A DNA stretch of 15,625 nucleotides from CAZVPF01 sp964628195. GTDB lineage: Bacteria; Planctomycetota; Phycisphaerae; Sedimentisphaerales; Anaerohalosphaeraceae. Shown here in pieces: positions 6,395-13,422 of the stretch (position 1 is its first letter; the number at the start of each line of letters is the position of its first letter). Location of the stretch: assembly GCA_964628195.1 (NCBI GenBank), contig CAZVPF010000058.1:1-15625 (forward strand). The letters run 5' to 3'. Both the position numbers and the translations under genes were made by a program. The notes under the pieces are model-generated. The model was given only the letters and a program-made list of their open reading frames with translations. It was not told the origin of the DNA and made no database searches.

Positions 6395-7462
6395 TTAAGT
6401 TATATATGTCCTGCCTTGGCGGACTTCGATGCGTTTTTGAGCAAACAATTCTATCGCTTCCGGGTATGCGATGCATTCCTGCTCGAAGACCCGGTCTGCG
6501 AGGGTGTCGGGGTCGTCTGTCTCCTCTACGGGGCAGCATCTCTGGACTACGATCGGGCCCTTGTCGTATTCGTTTGTGCAGAAGTGCACTGTGCATCCGC
6601 TGAGTTTGCAGCCTTTTTCGATAACCGCCTGGTGGACATGGCGGCCCCACATGCCCTGGCCGCCAAAGCTGGGCAGCAGGGCGGGGTGGATGTTCATAAC
6701 CCTGTTTTCGTAACCTGAAGGGATATGCCAGAGGCACAGCCAGCCGGCCTGGATTACGAGATCGGCGTTGGATGCTTTTATAAGTTGATGCAGTTTTTTG
6801 CTGAATGTTTCTATATCCCGGAAGTCCTTTCGGCGGACTATCTGGGGCTCAAGTCCGAGCTTTTTGGCTCTTTCGACGCCTTTTACTTTAGACCGCGAGC
6901 TTATGACAAGAACGATTTTCGCGTTAAGGTCTCCTGTGTCAATTTTTTCGGCGATATTGAGCATGGTTCTGCCGCCTCCGCTTAGAAGGACGGCGATTTT
7001 TAGTGGCGGGCCGGAGCGTTTTTTTGATTCGCGGGGCGATGGGGTTATATCGACGTCTGCGCGGGCGTCCATGGATCTGTTGGCGAGGGCGTCCGCGTCT
7101 TTGTTGGATTCACGGTAGACATGTTCAATTGAAACGCTGTCGAATTTATCGATCAGTTCGAGGCACTGGGTATAGATTTTTTTCAGTACGGCGTTTTTGA
7201 CTTTGTACTGTCCGGTCAGTTGTTTTACGACAAGCTCACTGTCGCTGCGGAGGGTTACTAAGCTGGAGCCGAGAGCGAGGGCTTTTTCCAGTCCCCTGAG
7301 CACGGCCATATATTCAGCGACATTGTTGGTTGTCATTTTGGAGAATATTCCCTTGCCGGCAATAACTTTGCCGGAGGGTTCTGTGATGACGTAAGCGGCT
7401 GCGCCGGGCCCCGGATTGCCCCTGCTTCCCCCGTCTGTATGGATTATGACTGCTTTGGGCAA
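6395..7462 (-). CDS. purN: RNase H-like domain fused to PurN (GAR transformylase)
   Basis: A 355-residue fusion. Residues 1-130 are an RNase HI-like domain: H-T-D-G-G-S-R-G-N-P-G-P-G (D10), N-N-V-A-E-Y (E50), R-S-D-S-E-L-V (D74) and N-K-D-A-D-A-L-A-N (D122/D124) supply the acidic catalytic set, predicting hydrolysis of RNA in RNA-DNA hybrids. Residues 131-153 are a polar linker. Residues 155-355 are a phosphoribosylglycinamide formyltransferase: the phosphate loop V-L-L-S-G-G-G-R-T, N257-I-H259-P, and D300 in E-Y-D-K-G-P match the catalytic Asn-His-Asp, transferring formyl from 10-formyl-THF to GAR in purine synthesis. The start is a TTG, with GGAGG 11 bases upstream inside the preceding gene's last codons, so translation is probably coupled. 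No stop or frame change separates the halves. Confidence 0.88.
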   Translation of the reverse strand: MPKAVIIHTDGGSRGNPGPGAAAYVITEPSGKVIAGKGIFSKMTTNNVAEYMAVLRGLEKALALGSSLVTLRSDSELVVKQLTGQYKVKNAVLKKIYTQCLELIDKFDSVSIEHVYRESNKDADALANRSMDARADVDITPSPRESKKRSGPPLKIAVLLSGGGRTMLNIAEKIDTGDLNAKIVLVISSRSKVKGVERAKKLGLEPQIVRRKDFRDIETFSKKLHQLIKASNADLVIQAGWLCLWHIPSGYENRVMNIHPALLPSFGGQGMWGRHVHQAVIEKGCKLSGCTVHFCTNEYDKGPIVVQRCCPVEETDDPDTLADRVFEQECIAYPEAIELFAQKRIEVRQGRTYIT

Positions 7463-7465
7463 ATC

Positions 7466-8203
7466 TTAAGATTCCTCCGAATCTTTGAGTATCAAAATAC
7501 GGGAACAGTTTGGACAATGCAGCACTTCGTCGTTGCTCATCAGTCGGTTGACCGTTTCGGTTGTCAGGCCCATGAAGCACCCGCCGCAGTTATACTGTGA
7601 GAGTTTTTCGTCGGGCTGCTCGATGAAGGCTATGGCCTCGCCGTCATAAGTGTCCGCCACCCGTTTGAACTGGTCGAGCGTTTCTCGGGGGATCGAAGAG
7701 GCGGTTTGGTCCCATTCGTTCTGAATATCGGCGATCTCTTTGTCGAACTTCTCGCTTTTTTCGGCGGCCAGTTTGCGTACTTCTTCGAGTTTTTTCTTCT
7801 GCTCCTCTATCTGGGCCTTGATCTGTTCGCACTGGGCTTCGTCGGTCTCGATGTTCTTCATTAATTCGAGGACCTGGTTTTCGATCTTGGCGTTGTCGGC
7901 TTTGCTGGTGTTTAGCTCGGTAAGAATAGCGGAATATTCCCTGTTGCTCTTTGCGAGATTAAGTGCCGAACGGTACTTCTGGATGTCGTCGTCGCGCTGT
8001 CTAAGCTCCATTTCCAGCCTGTCGCTCTGGACCTTTGTAAGCTTTATCTCCTCTTTTTTCGCTTCGAGGTCGTTTTGAAGGTTTCTGACCTGATTTTCCT
8101 GAAAAACCACACCCCTGCGAGATCGTTTGAGTTTGGACTTTACGGCGCGTAGACGATTTTCGACACTCTGCAACTTTGTTAAACCGGTTAATATCGGTCC
8201 CAT
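7466..8203 (-). CDS. Coiled-coil C4 zinc-ribbon protein (CT398/HP0958 type)
   Basis: The 245 residues consist of a long, charged helical coiled coil (about 10-165) and a C-terminal zinc ribbon with C206-x2-C209 and C230-P-N-C233. This is the layout of the CT398/CdsZ and HP0958/FlgZ family, elongated antiparallel coiled coils with a metal-binding knuckle, implicated in binding secretion or flagellar partners and possibly RNA. An AAGGAG ends five bases before the ATG. The stop codon lies a few bases before the RNase H-PurN TTG start. The pairing of this family with an RNase HI-like gene is, from memory, recurrent in bacteria, suggesting a shared nucleic-acid role. The precise function here is unknown. 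Confidence 0.85.
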   Translation of the reverse strand: MGPILTGLTKLQSVENRLRAVKSKLKRSRRGVVFQENQVRNLQNDLEAKKEEIKLTKVQSDRLEMELRQRDDDIQKYRSALNLAKSNREYSAILTELNTSKADNAKIENQVLELMKNIETDEAQCEQIKAQIEEQKKKLEEVRKLAAEKSEKFDKEIADIQNEWDQTASSIPRETLDQFKRVADTYDGEAIAFIEQPDEKLSQYNCGGCFMGLTTETVNRLMSNDEVLHCPNCSRILILKDSEES

Positions 8204-8250
8204 TTACGCTCCTTATTTATTTTTTAAACGTCCCAAACAACGGATTTTCC

Positions 8251-8279
8251 ATTTTCAAGCAAGTCTGCATCTTTTTCAA
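8251..8279 (-). promoter_or_regulatory. Weak candidate promoter for zinc-ribbon operon
   Basis: On the minus strand TTGAAA (8274-8279), a 17-base spacer and GAAAAT (8251-8256) precede the zinc-ribbon gene by about 50 bases. A perfect TTGACA also occurs at 8288-8293 but lacks a good -10 at standard spacing. The 139-base divergent gap holds this and the promoter of the opposite-strand peptidase gene; no RNA gene is seen. Confidence 0.3.
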
Positions 8280-8327
8280 CAAAAAACTGTCAACTTTTTA
8301 TAACCTTTTCCCTCAGGGGGTTTATGG

Positions 8328-8333
8328 TATAAT
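8328..8333 (+). promoter_or_regulatory. TATAAT -10 box of M20 peptidase gene (leaderless type)
   Basis: A perfect TATAAT ends nine bases before the ATG. Transcription would start about seven bases after the box, within a couple of bases of the start codon, leaving no room for a Shine-Dalgarno; none is seen. The -35 region (TTTTCC at 17 bases) is poor. Confidence 0.6.
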
Positions 8334-8342
8334 CCTGTCGGT

Positions 8343-9458
8343 ATGGTAAAGGAACTGTTGAAAAAACTTATTGCCGCTGAATCGACTCCTCGAAGGGGGG
8401 AGTTAGAATGTGCGCAGGTACTGGCGGAGTTTTTCGAAAGGGCCGGTTTCAGGGCCATTGTGGACAGCTGGGACCGCAACCGTGCGAATTTGACCGCGGA
8501 GCTCGATACGGGCAAAGACGGGCCGGGGCTTCTTGTCGCCAGTCACCTTGATGTTGTTCCGGCAGGGGACGGGCAGTGGAAAAGCGAGCCTTTTGTGCCG
8601 GTTGAGCGGGACGGGAAGGTTTTCGGACGCGGCGCGGCAGATATGAAAGCGGGCATCGCGACCTCGGCGGCGGCGGCAGTGGAGGCTGTTAAAGGCGGTG
8701 ATATCTGCGGCAGGGTGATATTTGCGGCTGTGGCGGGGGAGGAGACGGACTCTGCAGGGGCCAAACGGTTTATAGACAGGACTGGTGCGGGGATTGGCCG
8801 GCTGTGCGGGGTTTTAGTTCCCGAACCGACAGATTTTGAGATAATAACCTCTCACCGGGGGATATTATGGGTTAATTTTACGACTTTCGGCAGGACGGCC
8901 CACGGTTCAATGCCTCACCTGGGTGTCAACGCTATCGAGAGTATGCACCTGCTTATTTCCGCGCTGAAAGAGATGCCTTTGCCTGAGCTTAAAGATGAAT
9001 TGCTGGGCGGATGTTCGATGAGTATAAACCAGGTTCGGGGGGGCGAGGCCCCTAATGTTGTTCCGGATTCCTGCACGCTTACAGTTGACCTGCGGACGGT
9101 TCCGGGGGTGGAAGCCGAGGATATACTGCAGCGGACAAGAGGGCTTATTGACGGGTTGGCTGCGAAACATTCCGACTTCAAGGCCGGAATAGATGTTCTC
9201 AGGCATGTGCCTCCTATGCAGACCGACCCGGGGTGCGATTTTGTGGTTAAACTACTTGAAGCTACAGGCCAAAAGGATACCAAAGCGGTGGGGTTTACGA
9301 CCGACGGGCCTTATTTCGCAAAACTGGGTGCACCGGTTGCGGTTTTCGGCCCGGGTCTGCCTTGCACCTGCCACAAGCCCGACGAGTACATTGATATTGA
9401 CGATATCGACAGGGCTGTTGTATACTACCGTGAAATAATAGAGAAAACACTTATCTGA
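8343..9458 (+). CDS. M20 family metallopeptidase (ArgE/DapE/CPG2 type)
   Basis: A 371-residue zinc-dependent amidohydrolase or exopeptidase, cytosolic as no signal is seen. Metal ligands are in place: S-H68-L-D70-V-V, G-R-G-A-A-D100-M-K, A-G-E133-E134 with Glu133 as likely general base, V-P-E161-P-T, and H344 in C-x-C-H-K-P-D-E-Y. A dimerisation domain lies between about 170 and 290, beginning after the H-R-G-I-L-W strand. Substrate cannot be decided between N-acetylornithine, succinyl-diaminopimelate or a peptide; no arginine or lysine pathway genes are adjacent. The ATG is immediately preceded by a TATAAT rather than a ribosome-binding site. The fucosidase gene follows after 21 bases with its own AAGGGG, so the two likely form an operon. 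Confidence 0.88.
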   Translation: MVKELLKKLIAAESTPRRGELECAQVLAEFFERAGFRAIVDSWDRNRANLTAELDTGKDGPGLLVASHLDVVPAGDGQWKSEPFVPVERDGKVFGRGAADMKAGIATSAAAAVEAVKGGDICGRVIFAAVAGEETDSAGAKRFIDRTGAGIGRLCGVLVPEPTDFEIITSHRGILWVNFTTFGRTAHGSMPHLGVNAIESMHLLISALKEMPLPELKDELLGGCSMSINQVRGGEAPNVVPDSCTLTVDLRTVPGVEAEDILQRTRGLIDGLAAKHSDFKAGIDVLRHVPPMQTDPGCDFVVKLLEATGQKDTKAVGFTTDGPYFAKLGAPVAVFGPGLPCTCHKPDEYIDIDDIDRAVVYYREIIEKTLI

Positions 9459-9479
9459 ACTCATTATTAAGGGGCTGGC

Positions 9480-11222
9480 ATGAGGTATTTTTTAAGTTTG
9501 ACGCTGGTTTTTTCGTTACTTTTTATCTGTTCGTGCAGCGAGCAGGCCGCAGATACGGGCCAAGGCGGTCAATTGGCCGATGAAAAACAAGTCGCTTCAG
9601 ACAGCGGCAAGACAGAAACAGGGCAGGAAGATCAATCGTACCTGACCTGTAAACCGGAAGATATAGAATGGTTCAATGACGATCGTTTCGGGATGTTCAT
9701 ACACTGGGGTCCTGTTTCGCTTGCAGGCACTGAAATAAGCTGGACCCGCAAAGGGCCGCGGCGGGGCATGGACCTGCAGGACTGGAAATCGATAGACCTT
9801 GAGGTCTACGACAACCTTTACAAGAGTTTTTACCCGGCGCAGTACGATGCGCGTCAATGGGCGAAGATCGCAAAGGCTGCGGGTATGAAATACATGGTCC
9901 TGACCACTAAGCACCATGACGGGTTCTGCCTGTTCCATTCAAAGTATACAGATTACGATATGGAGAGCACGCCTTTTAAGCGGGACCTGGTGAAGGAGTA
10001 CGCCGACGCCTGCCGGGCAGAGGGGCTGAAGGTTGGTTTTTACTATTCCCAGCCGGACTGGCGGCACGAGGACTATTTTACTGAAAACCACGATAAGTAT
10101 ATCGAGTACCTGCACGGGCAGGTTCGGGAGCTTATGACCAATTACGGCAAGGTGGATATAATGTGGTTTGACGGGCTGCACGGCACGGCAGAGGACTGGG
10201 ACGCTTACAGGCTTATCAAGATGATACGCAGGCTGCAGCCGGGTATTATTATAAACAACCGGTGCGGTGTGCCGGGAGATTTCGGGACGCCCGAGCAGCA
10301 TCTTGGCGGGTTTGACCGGGAGGATAACTGGGAGTCGTGCATAACCTTATGCAACCAATGGGCATGGAGAACGAATGACAAGCTTAAGAGCCTTAAAAAA
10401 TGTATCGAAATGCTTGTTTATACCGCAAGCGGGGACGGGAACCTGCTGCTGAATGTCGGGCCTATGCCGACCGGGGCGATCGAGCCGAGACAGGTTGTCA
10501 GGCTCAGAGAGATTGGCGAGTGGCTTGAGAAATACGGTGAGAGTTATTACGGTACGAGGGGCGGGCCTTACACTCCGACCGAGCACTTGGGCACTACTTG
10601 CAGGGGCAAGAATATTTACGTGCATATTATGAGCTGGCCTGAGGGTGAGATCGAACTTCCGCCTCTTCCGGCGATAGTTGAGGATTTCGACGTGATGACG
10701 GGGGGCAGTGCGACTGTAAAGCACAATAAAAAGGGGCTGTTCATTAATGTGCCGAAGGAATCGCGTGACAGGCTGGATACTATTATAAAGCTGACGATCA
10801 ACAAGAAGGCCGAAGATATCGAGCCTATTCGCGTTTTGCCGCAGGGTATAATAAAGCCTGTTTCGGCATCGTCTTCGGAGCATGTTTCCGGTTACGGGCC
10901 GGAGCTTGCATTTGATTTTGACATTGACACCCGCTGGGCGACGAACTACGGGGTTAAGCAGGCGTGGCTCGAGGCGGACCTCGGTAAGGAGTATTCTGTT
11001 AACCGGGTAAAGATAGACGAACGCGGTTATATACGGATACGGGAATTTAACCTGCAGGTAAAGGCTGGCGGTCAGTGGAAGACGGTTTATTCTGCTGCGA
11101 ACCCGCCTCGTGATGAGTCGATTTATTTCGAGCCGGTCAAGACGAGGTATGTAAGGATGAATGTGCTTGACGCTCTTGAGGGGCCGACGGTGTGGGAGAT
11201 GTTCATCTTCGGGGATAAATGA
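9480..11222 (+). CDS. Lipoprotein alpha-L-fucosidase, GH29 + F5/8 C domain
   Basis: A 580-residue secreted glycosidase releasing L-fucose from glycans. The hydrophobic leader ends in I-C-S-C19, an acceptable lipobox, then a Ser/Gln/Asp-rich linker to about 55. The GH29 catalytic domain spans about 58-360: W-F-N-D-D-R-F-G-M-F-I-H-W-G at 64-77, K-H-H-D-G-F at 144-149 and W-F-D231-G, whose Asp is the expected nucleophile; later N-W-E-S-C and N-V-G-P-M-P are also family features. A C-terminal discoidin/F5-8 type C (CBM32-like) module lies at about 455-580, ending in a conserved V-W-E-M-F-I-F-G strand; such modules bind sugars. It follows the M20 gene by 21 bases. With the sulfatase gene across the divergent junction it suggests use of sulfated fucose polymers or host/algal glycans. 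Confidence 0.93.
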   Translation: MRYFLSLTLVFSLLFICSCSEQAADTGQGGQLADEKQVASDSGKTETGQEDQSYLTCKPEDIEWFNDDRFGMFIHWGPVSLAGTEISWTRKGPRRGMDLQDWKSIDLEVYDNLYKSFYPAQYDARQWAKIAKAAGMKYMVLTTKHHDGFCLFHSKYTDYDMESTPFKRDLVKEYADACRAEGLKVGFYYSQPDWRHEDYFTENHDKYIEYLHGQVRELMTNYGKVDIMWFDGLHGTAEDWDAYRLIKMIRRLQPGIIINNRCGVPGDFGTPEQHLGGFDREDNWESCITLCNQWAWRTNDKLKSLKKCIEMLVYTASGDGNLLLNVGPMPTGAIEPRQVVRLREIGEWLEKYGESYYGTRGGPYTPTEHLGTTCRGKNIYVHIMSWPEGEIELPPLPAIVEDFDVMTGGSATVKHNKKGLFINVPKESRDRLDTIIKLTINKKAEDIEPIRVLPQGIIKPVSASSSEHVSGYGPELAFDFDIDTRWATNYGVKQAWLEADLGKEYSVNRVKIDERGYIRIREFNLQVKAGGQWKTVYSAANPPRDESIYFEPVKTRYVRMNVLDALEGPTVWEMFIFGDK

Positions 11223-11240
11223 GGGAACTTTTTATTCAGC

Positions 11241-11258
11241 ACAAAACCTTTGTTTTGT
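11241..11258 (+). terminator. Small AT-rich hairpin after the fucosidase gene
   Basis: ACAAAAC (11241-11247) and GTTTTGT (11252-11258) form a perfect 7-bp stem with a four-base loop, 19 bases after the fucosidase stop. It lacks a clean downstream T-run and strong G-C pairs, so terminator function is uncertain. The remaining 59 bases before rarA hold the rarA promoter. Confidence 0.35.
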
Positions 11259-11305
11259 TAAGATAATAAGCGGGGGAATGTTTTTGTATCCTGCCCGGAG
11301 CGGTG

Positions 11306-11311
11306 TATAAT
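11306..11311 (+). promoter_or_regulatory. TATAAT -10 box of rarA (leaderless type)
   Basis: A perfect TATAAT ends six bases before the rarA ATG at 11318. TTGTAT sits 16 bases upstream of it as a plausible -35. There is no space for a Shine-Dalgarno in an mRNA starting at the normal distance, so the transcript would be leaderless. The box overlaps the in-frame GTG at 11303, arguing against that GTG as start. Confidence 0.6.
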
Positions 11312-11317
11312 GAAGTT

Positions 11318-12712
11318 ATGGCACGGCAGGATAAAGAGACGCTGTTTTCTTCCGCCCAGCGGTCTAAATTGAACGCGAGGGCGCCGCTTGCGGTGCGCAT
11401 GCGGCCAGTGAGCCTTGAGCAGTTTGCAGGGCAGGGGCATTTTCTTGGGCCTGGAAAGCTTCTGACCCGGATGCTGGAGGCGGACCGGCTTAGCTCCGTT
11501 ATTTTTTACGGGCCGCCTGGTACGGGCAAGACTTCGCTGGCGAGGGTGATAGCGGAGACGACGAAAGCACGGTTCGAGTATCTTTCGGCACCTGCGGCGA
11601 GTGTTAAGGACATTCGTGAGGTTACGGAAAGGGCCAGGGACAGGCTTATGACGGACGGGCCGAGGACGGTTCTGTTTATCGATGAGATACATCGTTTTAA
11701 CCGGGCCCAGCAGGATGTGCTGCTTGACGATGTTGAAAACGGGGTTGTCACGCTGATAGGTGCCACTACTGAGAACCCGTTTTTTGCAGTCAATTCGCCC
11801 CTTATCAGCCGGTCGACGGTGTTCCAGTTTGAGCCGCTGAGCGAGGAGGATGTTCTAACACTACTGAAAAGGGCGTTGAAGGACAGGGAAAAAGGGCTGG
11901 GGAAGTACGATATCAAGGCTGAAAACAGTGCTTTGAAGTTTATAGCCCAAATGGCTGACGGGGACGCGCGAAAGGCGTTAAATGCACTGGAAATTGCTGT
12001 TCTTTCGCAAAAAAGTGGCTCAAAAGCCGATAAAATCACGGTTAATCTGGATATTGCTAAAGAATCGATACAGCAAAAGTCGATTGAATATGATGGTACA
12101 GGTGATAGTCACTACGATTTAGCTTCTGCTTTGCAGAAATCGATGCGTGGAAGCGACCCCGACGCGACGGTGTACTGGCTTGCCCGGATGCTGGCAGGTG
12201 GTGAGGATTTGCGTTTTATCGCGCGTCGGATAGCTGTTACGGCAGCTGAGGACGTGGGCAACGCTGACCCGCTGGCGACTCTGCTCGCGGGGGCTGCTGT
12301 GCAGATATCGGAGTTTGTAGGGCTGCCTGAGTCGCAGCTTGTTCTGGCGCAGGCGGCTATTTATGTTGCATGTGCGCCGAAGTCGAATGCCTCGGCGAAG
12401 GCGATATGGAAGGCTATGGGTGATGTTAAAAAGGGCAAGACAGTTGCGGTTCCGGCGCATTTAAGGGATTCGCATTACGGCGGGGCCGAGAAGCTTGGGC
12501 ACGGGAAAGGGTATAAGTATCCGCATGATTATCCCGGGGCGTGGGTTGAGCAGGAGTATTTGAGCGAAGATGAAGATTTGCAGTATTATCAGCCCAGTGA
12601 GAGGGGCCGGGAAAAAGTTATTAAAGAATATTTGAAAAAATTTAAAAATAAGGTAAAAAGTAAGGAAGCCTCAAAGCCTGGAAATGACAAAGACGCCTTA
12701 GAGGGCGGATAG
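11318..12712 (+). CDS. rarA: Replication-associated recombination AAA+ ATPase RarA (MgsA)
   Basis: A 464-residue clamp-loader-like ATPase acting at stalled replication forks. From the ATG at 11318: a basic N terminus, M-R-P-x-x-L-E-Q-F-A-G-Q (28-39), Walker A G-P-P-G-T-G-K-T at 65-72, Walker B L-F-I-D-E-I-H-R-F-N at 119-128, sensor 1 G-A-T-T-E-N-P at 148-154 and the S-R arginine finger at 164-165. The C-terminal half holds the tetramerisation domain, including the A-R-R-I-A-V-T-A-A-E-D-V-G segment and H-L-R-D-S-H-Y. The frame opens 15 bases upstream at a GTG that lies over the promoter, so I use the ATG. The cyclo-ligase gene follows after 13 bases. The tail is Lys-rich and unremarkable. Confidence 0.94.
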   Translation: MARQDKETLFSSAQRSKLNARAPLAVRMRPVSLEQFAGQGHFLGPGKLLTRMLEADRLSSVIFYGPPGTGKTSLARVIAETTKARFEYLSAPAASVKDIREVTERARDRLMTDGPRTVLFIDEIHRFNRAQQDVLLDDVENGVVTLIGATTENPFFAVNSPLISRSTVFQFEPLSEEDVLTLLKRALKDREKGLGKYDIKAENSALKFIAQMADGDARKALNALEIAVLSQKSGSKADKITVNLDIAKESIQQKSIEYDGTGDSHYDLASALQKSMRGSDPDATVYWLARMLAGGEDLRFIARRIAVTAAEDVGNADPLATLLAGAAVQISEFVGLPESQLVLAQAAIYVACAPKSNASAKAIWKAMGDVKKGKTVAVPAHLRDSHYGGAEKLGHGKGYKYPHDYPGAWVEQEYLSEDEDLQYYQPSERGREKVIKEYLKKFKNKVKSKEASKPGNDKDALEGG

Positions 12713-12725
12713 TTGAGGATTTGGT

Positions 12726-13292
12726 ATGGATAAAAAAGAACTGAGGCGACTCATGAAAAGCCGCCTATTGGAAATAGATTCGCAGTCGCGGACGGATAAA
12801 AGCCGCCTGGCGTGTAAGAACCTTATCGAGTCGGATTTTTTTAATCGCGGGTCGGTTATCATGCTGTATCTTTCTCTTCCGCATGAGATCGACACGACAC
12901 CGGCGATTCTTTACTGCTGGCAGAAGGAGAAGACTGTTGCGGTTCCGAAGGTTTCGTGGCAGCAGAGGCACATGATACCGGTTGAGATAACTTCTCTGGA
13001 TACCGGATTCGCAGCGGAGGAAAGCAGGCTGAGGAACCCGATAACTGGTGTTCCGGCCCCGCTTGAGGATATTGATCTTGTGATAACACCGGGGCTTGCT
13101 TTCGACAGAAGCGGTTGCAGGCTCGGAAGGGGGGGGGCGTATTACGATCGCTTCTTTTCGTCGAGCAGGTTAAATGCGATGAGGTGCGGTTTCGCGTTTG
13201 ATGAGCAGATCATCGATGAGGTTCCGATGGAGGAGCACGATAAGAAAGTGGACATGATCATTACCGACAAGGAGATAATTCAGATAAAGTGA
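12726..13292 (+). CDS. 5-formyltetrahydrofolate cyclo-ligase (MTHFS)
   Basis: This 188-residue enzyme converts 5-formyl-THF plus ATP to 5,10-methenyl-THF in the cytosol, returning folate to the one-carbon pool used by PurN. An N-terminal K-K-E-L-R-R-x-M segment, the Y-L-S-L-P-H-E-I-D-T region and the C-terminal P-G-L-A-F-D-x-x-G-x-R-L-G-R-G-G-A-Y-Y-D-R-F nucleotide/folate loop are the family hallmarks. Length is normal. GAGG lies seven bases before the ATG, 13 bases after rarA, so the pair is probably co-transcribed. The R-G-G codons form a run of nine G (13129-13137), a slippage-prone site in an essential loop. Confidence 0.93.
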   Translation: MDKKELRRLMKSRLLEIDSQSRTDKSRLACKNLIESDFFNRGSVIMLYLSLPHEIDTTPAILYCWQKEKTVAVPKVSWQQRHMIPVEITSLDTGFAAEESRLRNPITGVPAPLEDIDLVITPGLAFDRSGCRLGRGGAYYDRFFSSSRLNAMRCGFAFDEQIIDEVPMEEHDKKVDMIITDKEIIQIK

Positions 13293-13348
13293 ATTTTTAA
13301 GGGGTCTTTTTGTTAATCTGGGTTATCGCGGAAGTTTTGAGAAAACAT

Positions 13349-13377
13349 TTCCAATTTGCACGGATATATAGTACAAT
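13349..13377 (+). promoter_or_regulatory. Candidate promoter of the L,D-transpeptidase gene
   Basis: TTCCAA (13349-13354), a 17-base spacer and TACAAT (13372-13377) precede the ATG by 45 bases. The -10 matches five of six consensus bases; the -35 matches three. The -10 lies inside the left arm of the inverted repeat that follows. Confidence 0.4.
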
Positions 13378-13411
13378 TCGTCATAAGTTACGATAGATTA
13401 TTAAATTGTAC
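13371..13411 (+). promoter_or_regulatory. Inverted repeat, possible operator
   Basis: GTACAATT (13371-13378) and AATTGTAC (13404-13411) are perfect inverse copies with a 25-base gap, so their centres are 33 bases apart, about three helical turns. The left arm covers the predicted -10 and the right arm ends two bases before the GGAGG. It could be a two-site operator, or a hairpin in the leader. No regulator gene is adjacent. Confidence 0.45.
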
Positions 13412-13422
13412 ACGGAGGTAAA

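Noticed and set aside
8204..8342. Replication origin in the divergent junction
   Set aside because: Genes point away from it on both sides, but there is no DnaA-box cluster (TTATCCACA-like) and no dnaA or parAB neighbour.
11303..11317. Upstream GTG start for rarA
   Set aside because: It overlaps the perfect TATAAT, adds five residues absent from the family pattern, and has no ribosome-binding site.
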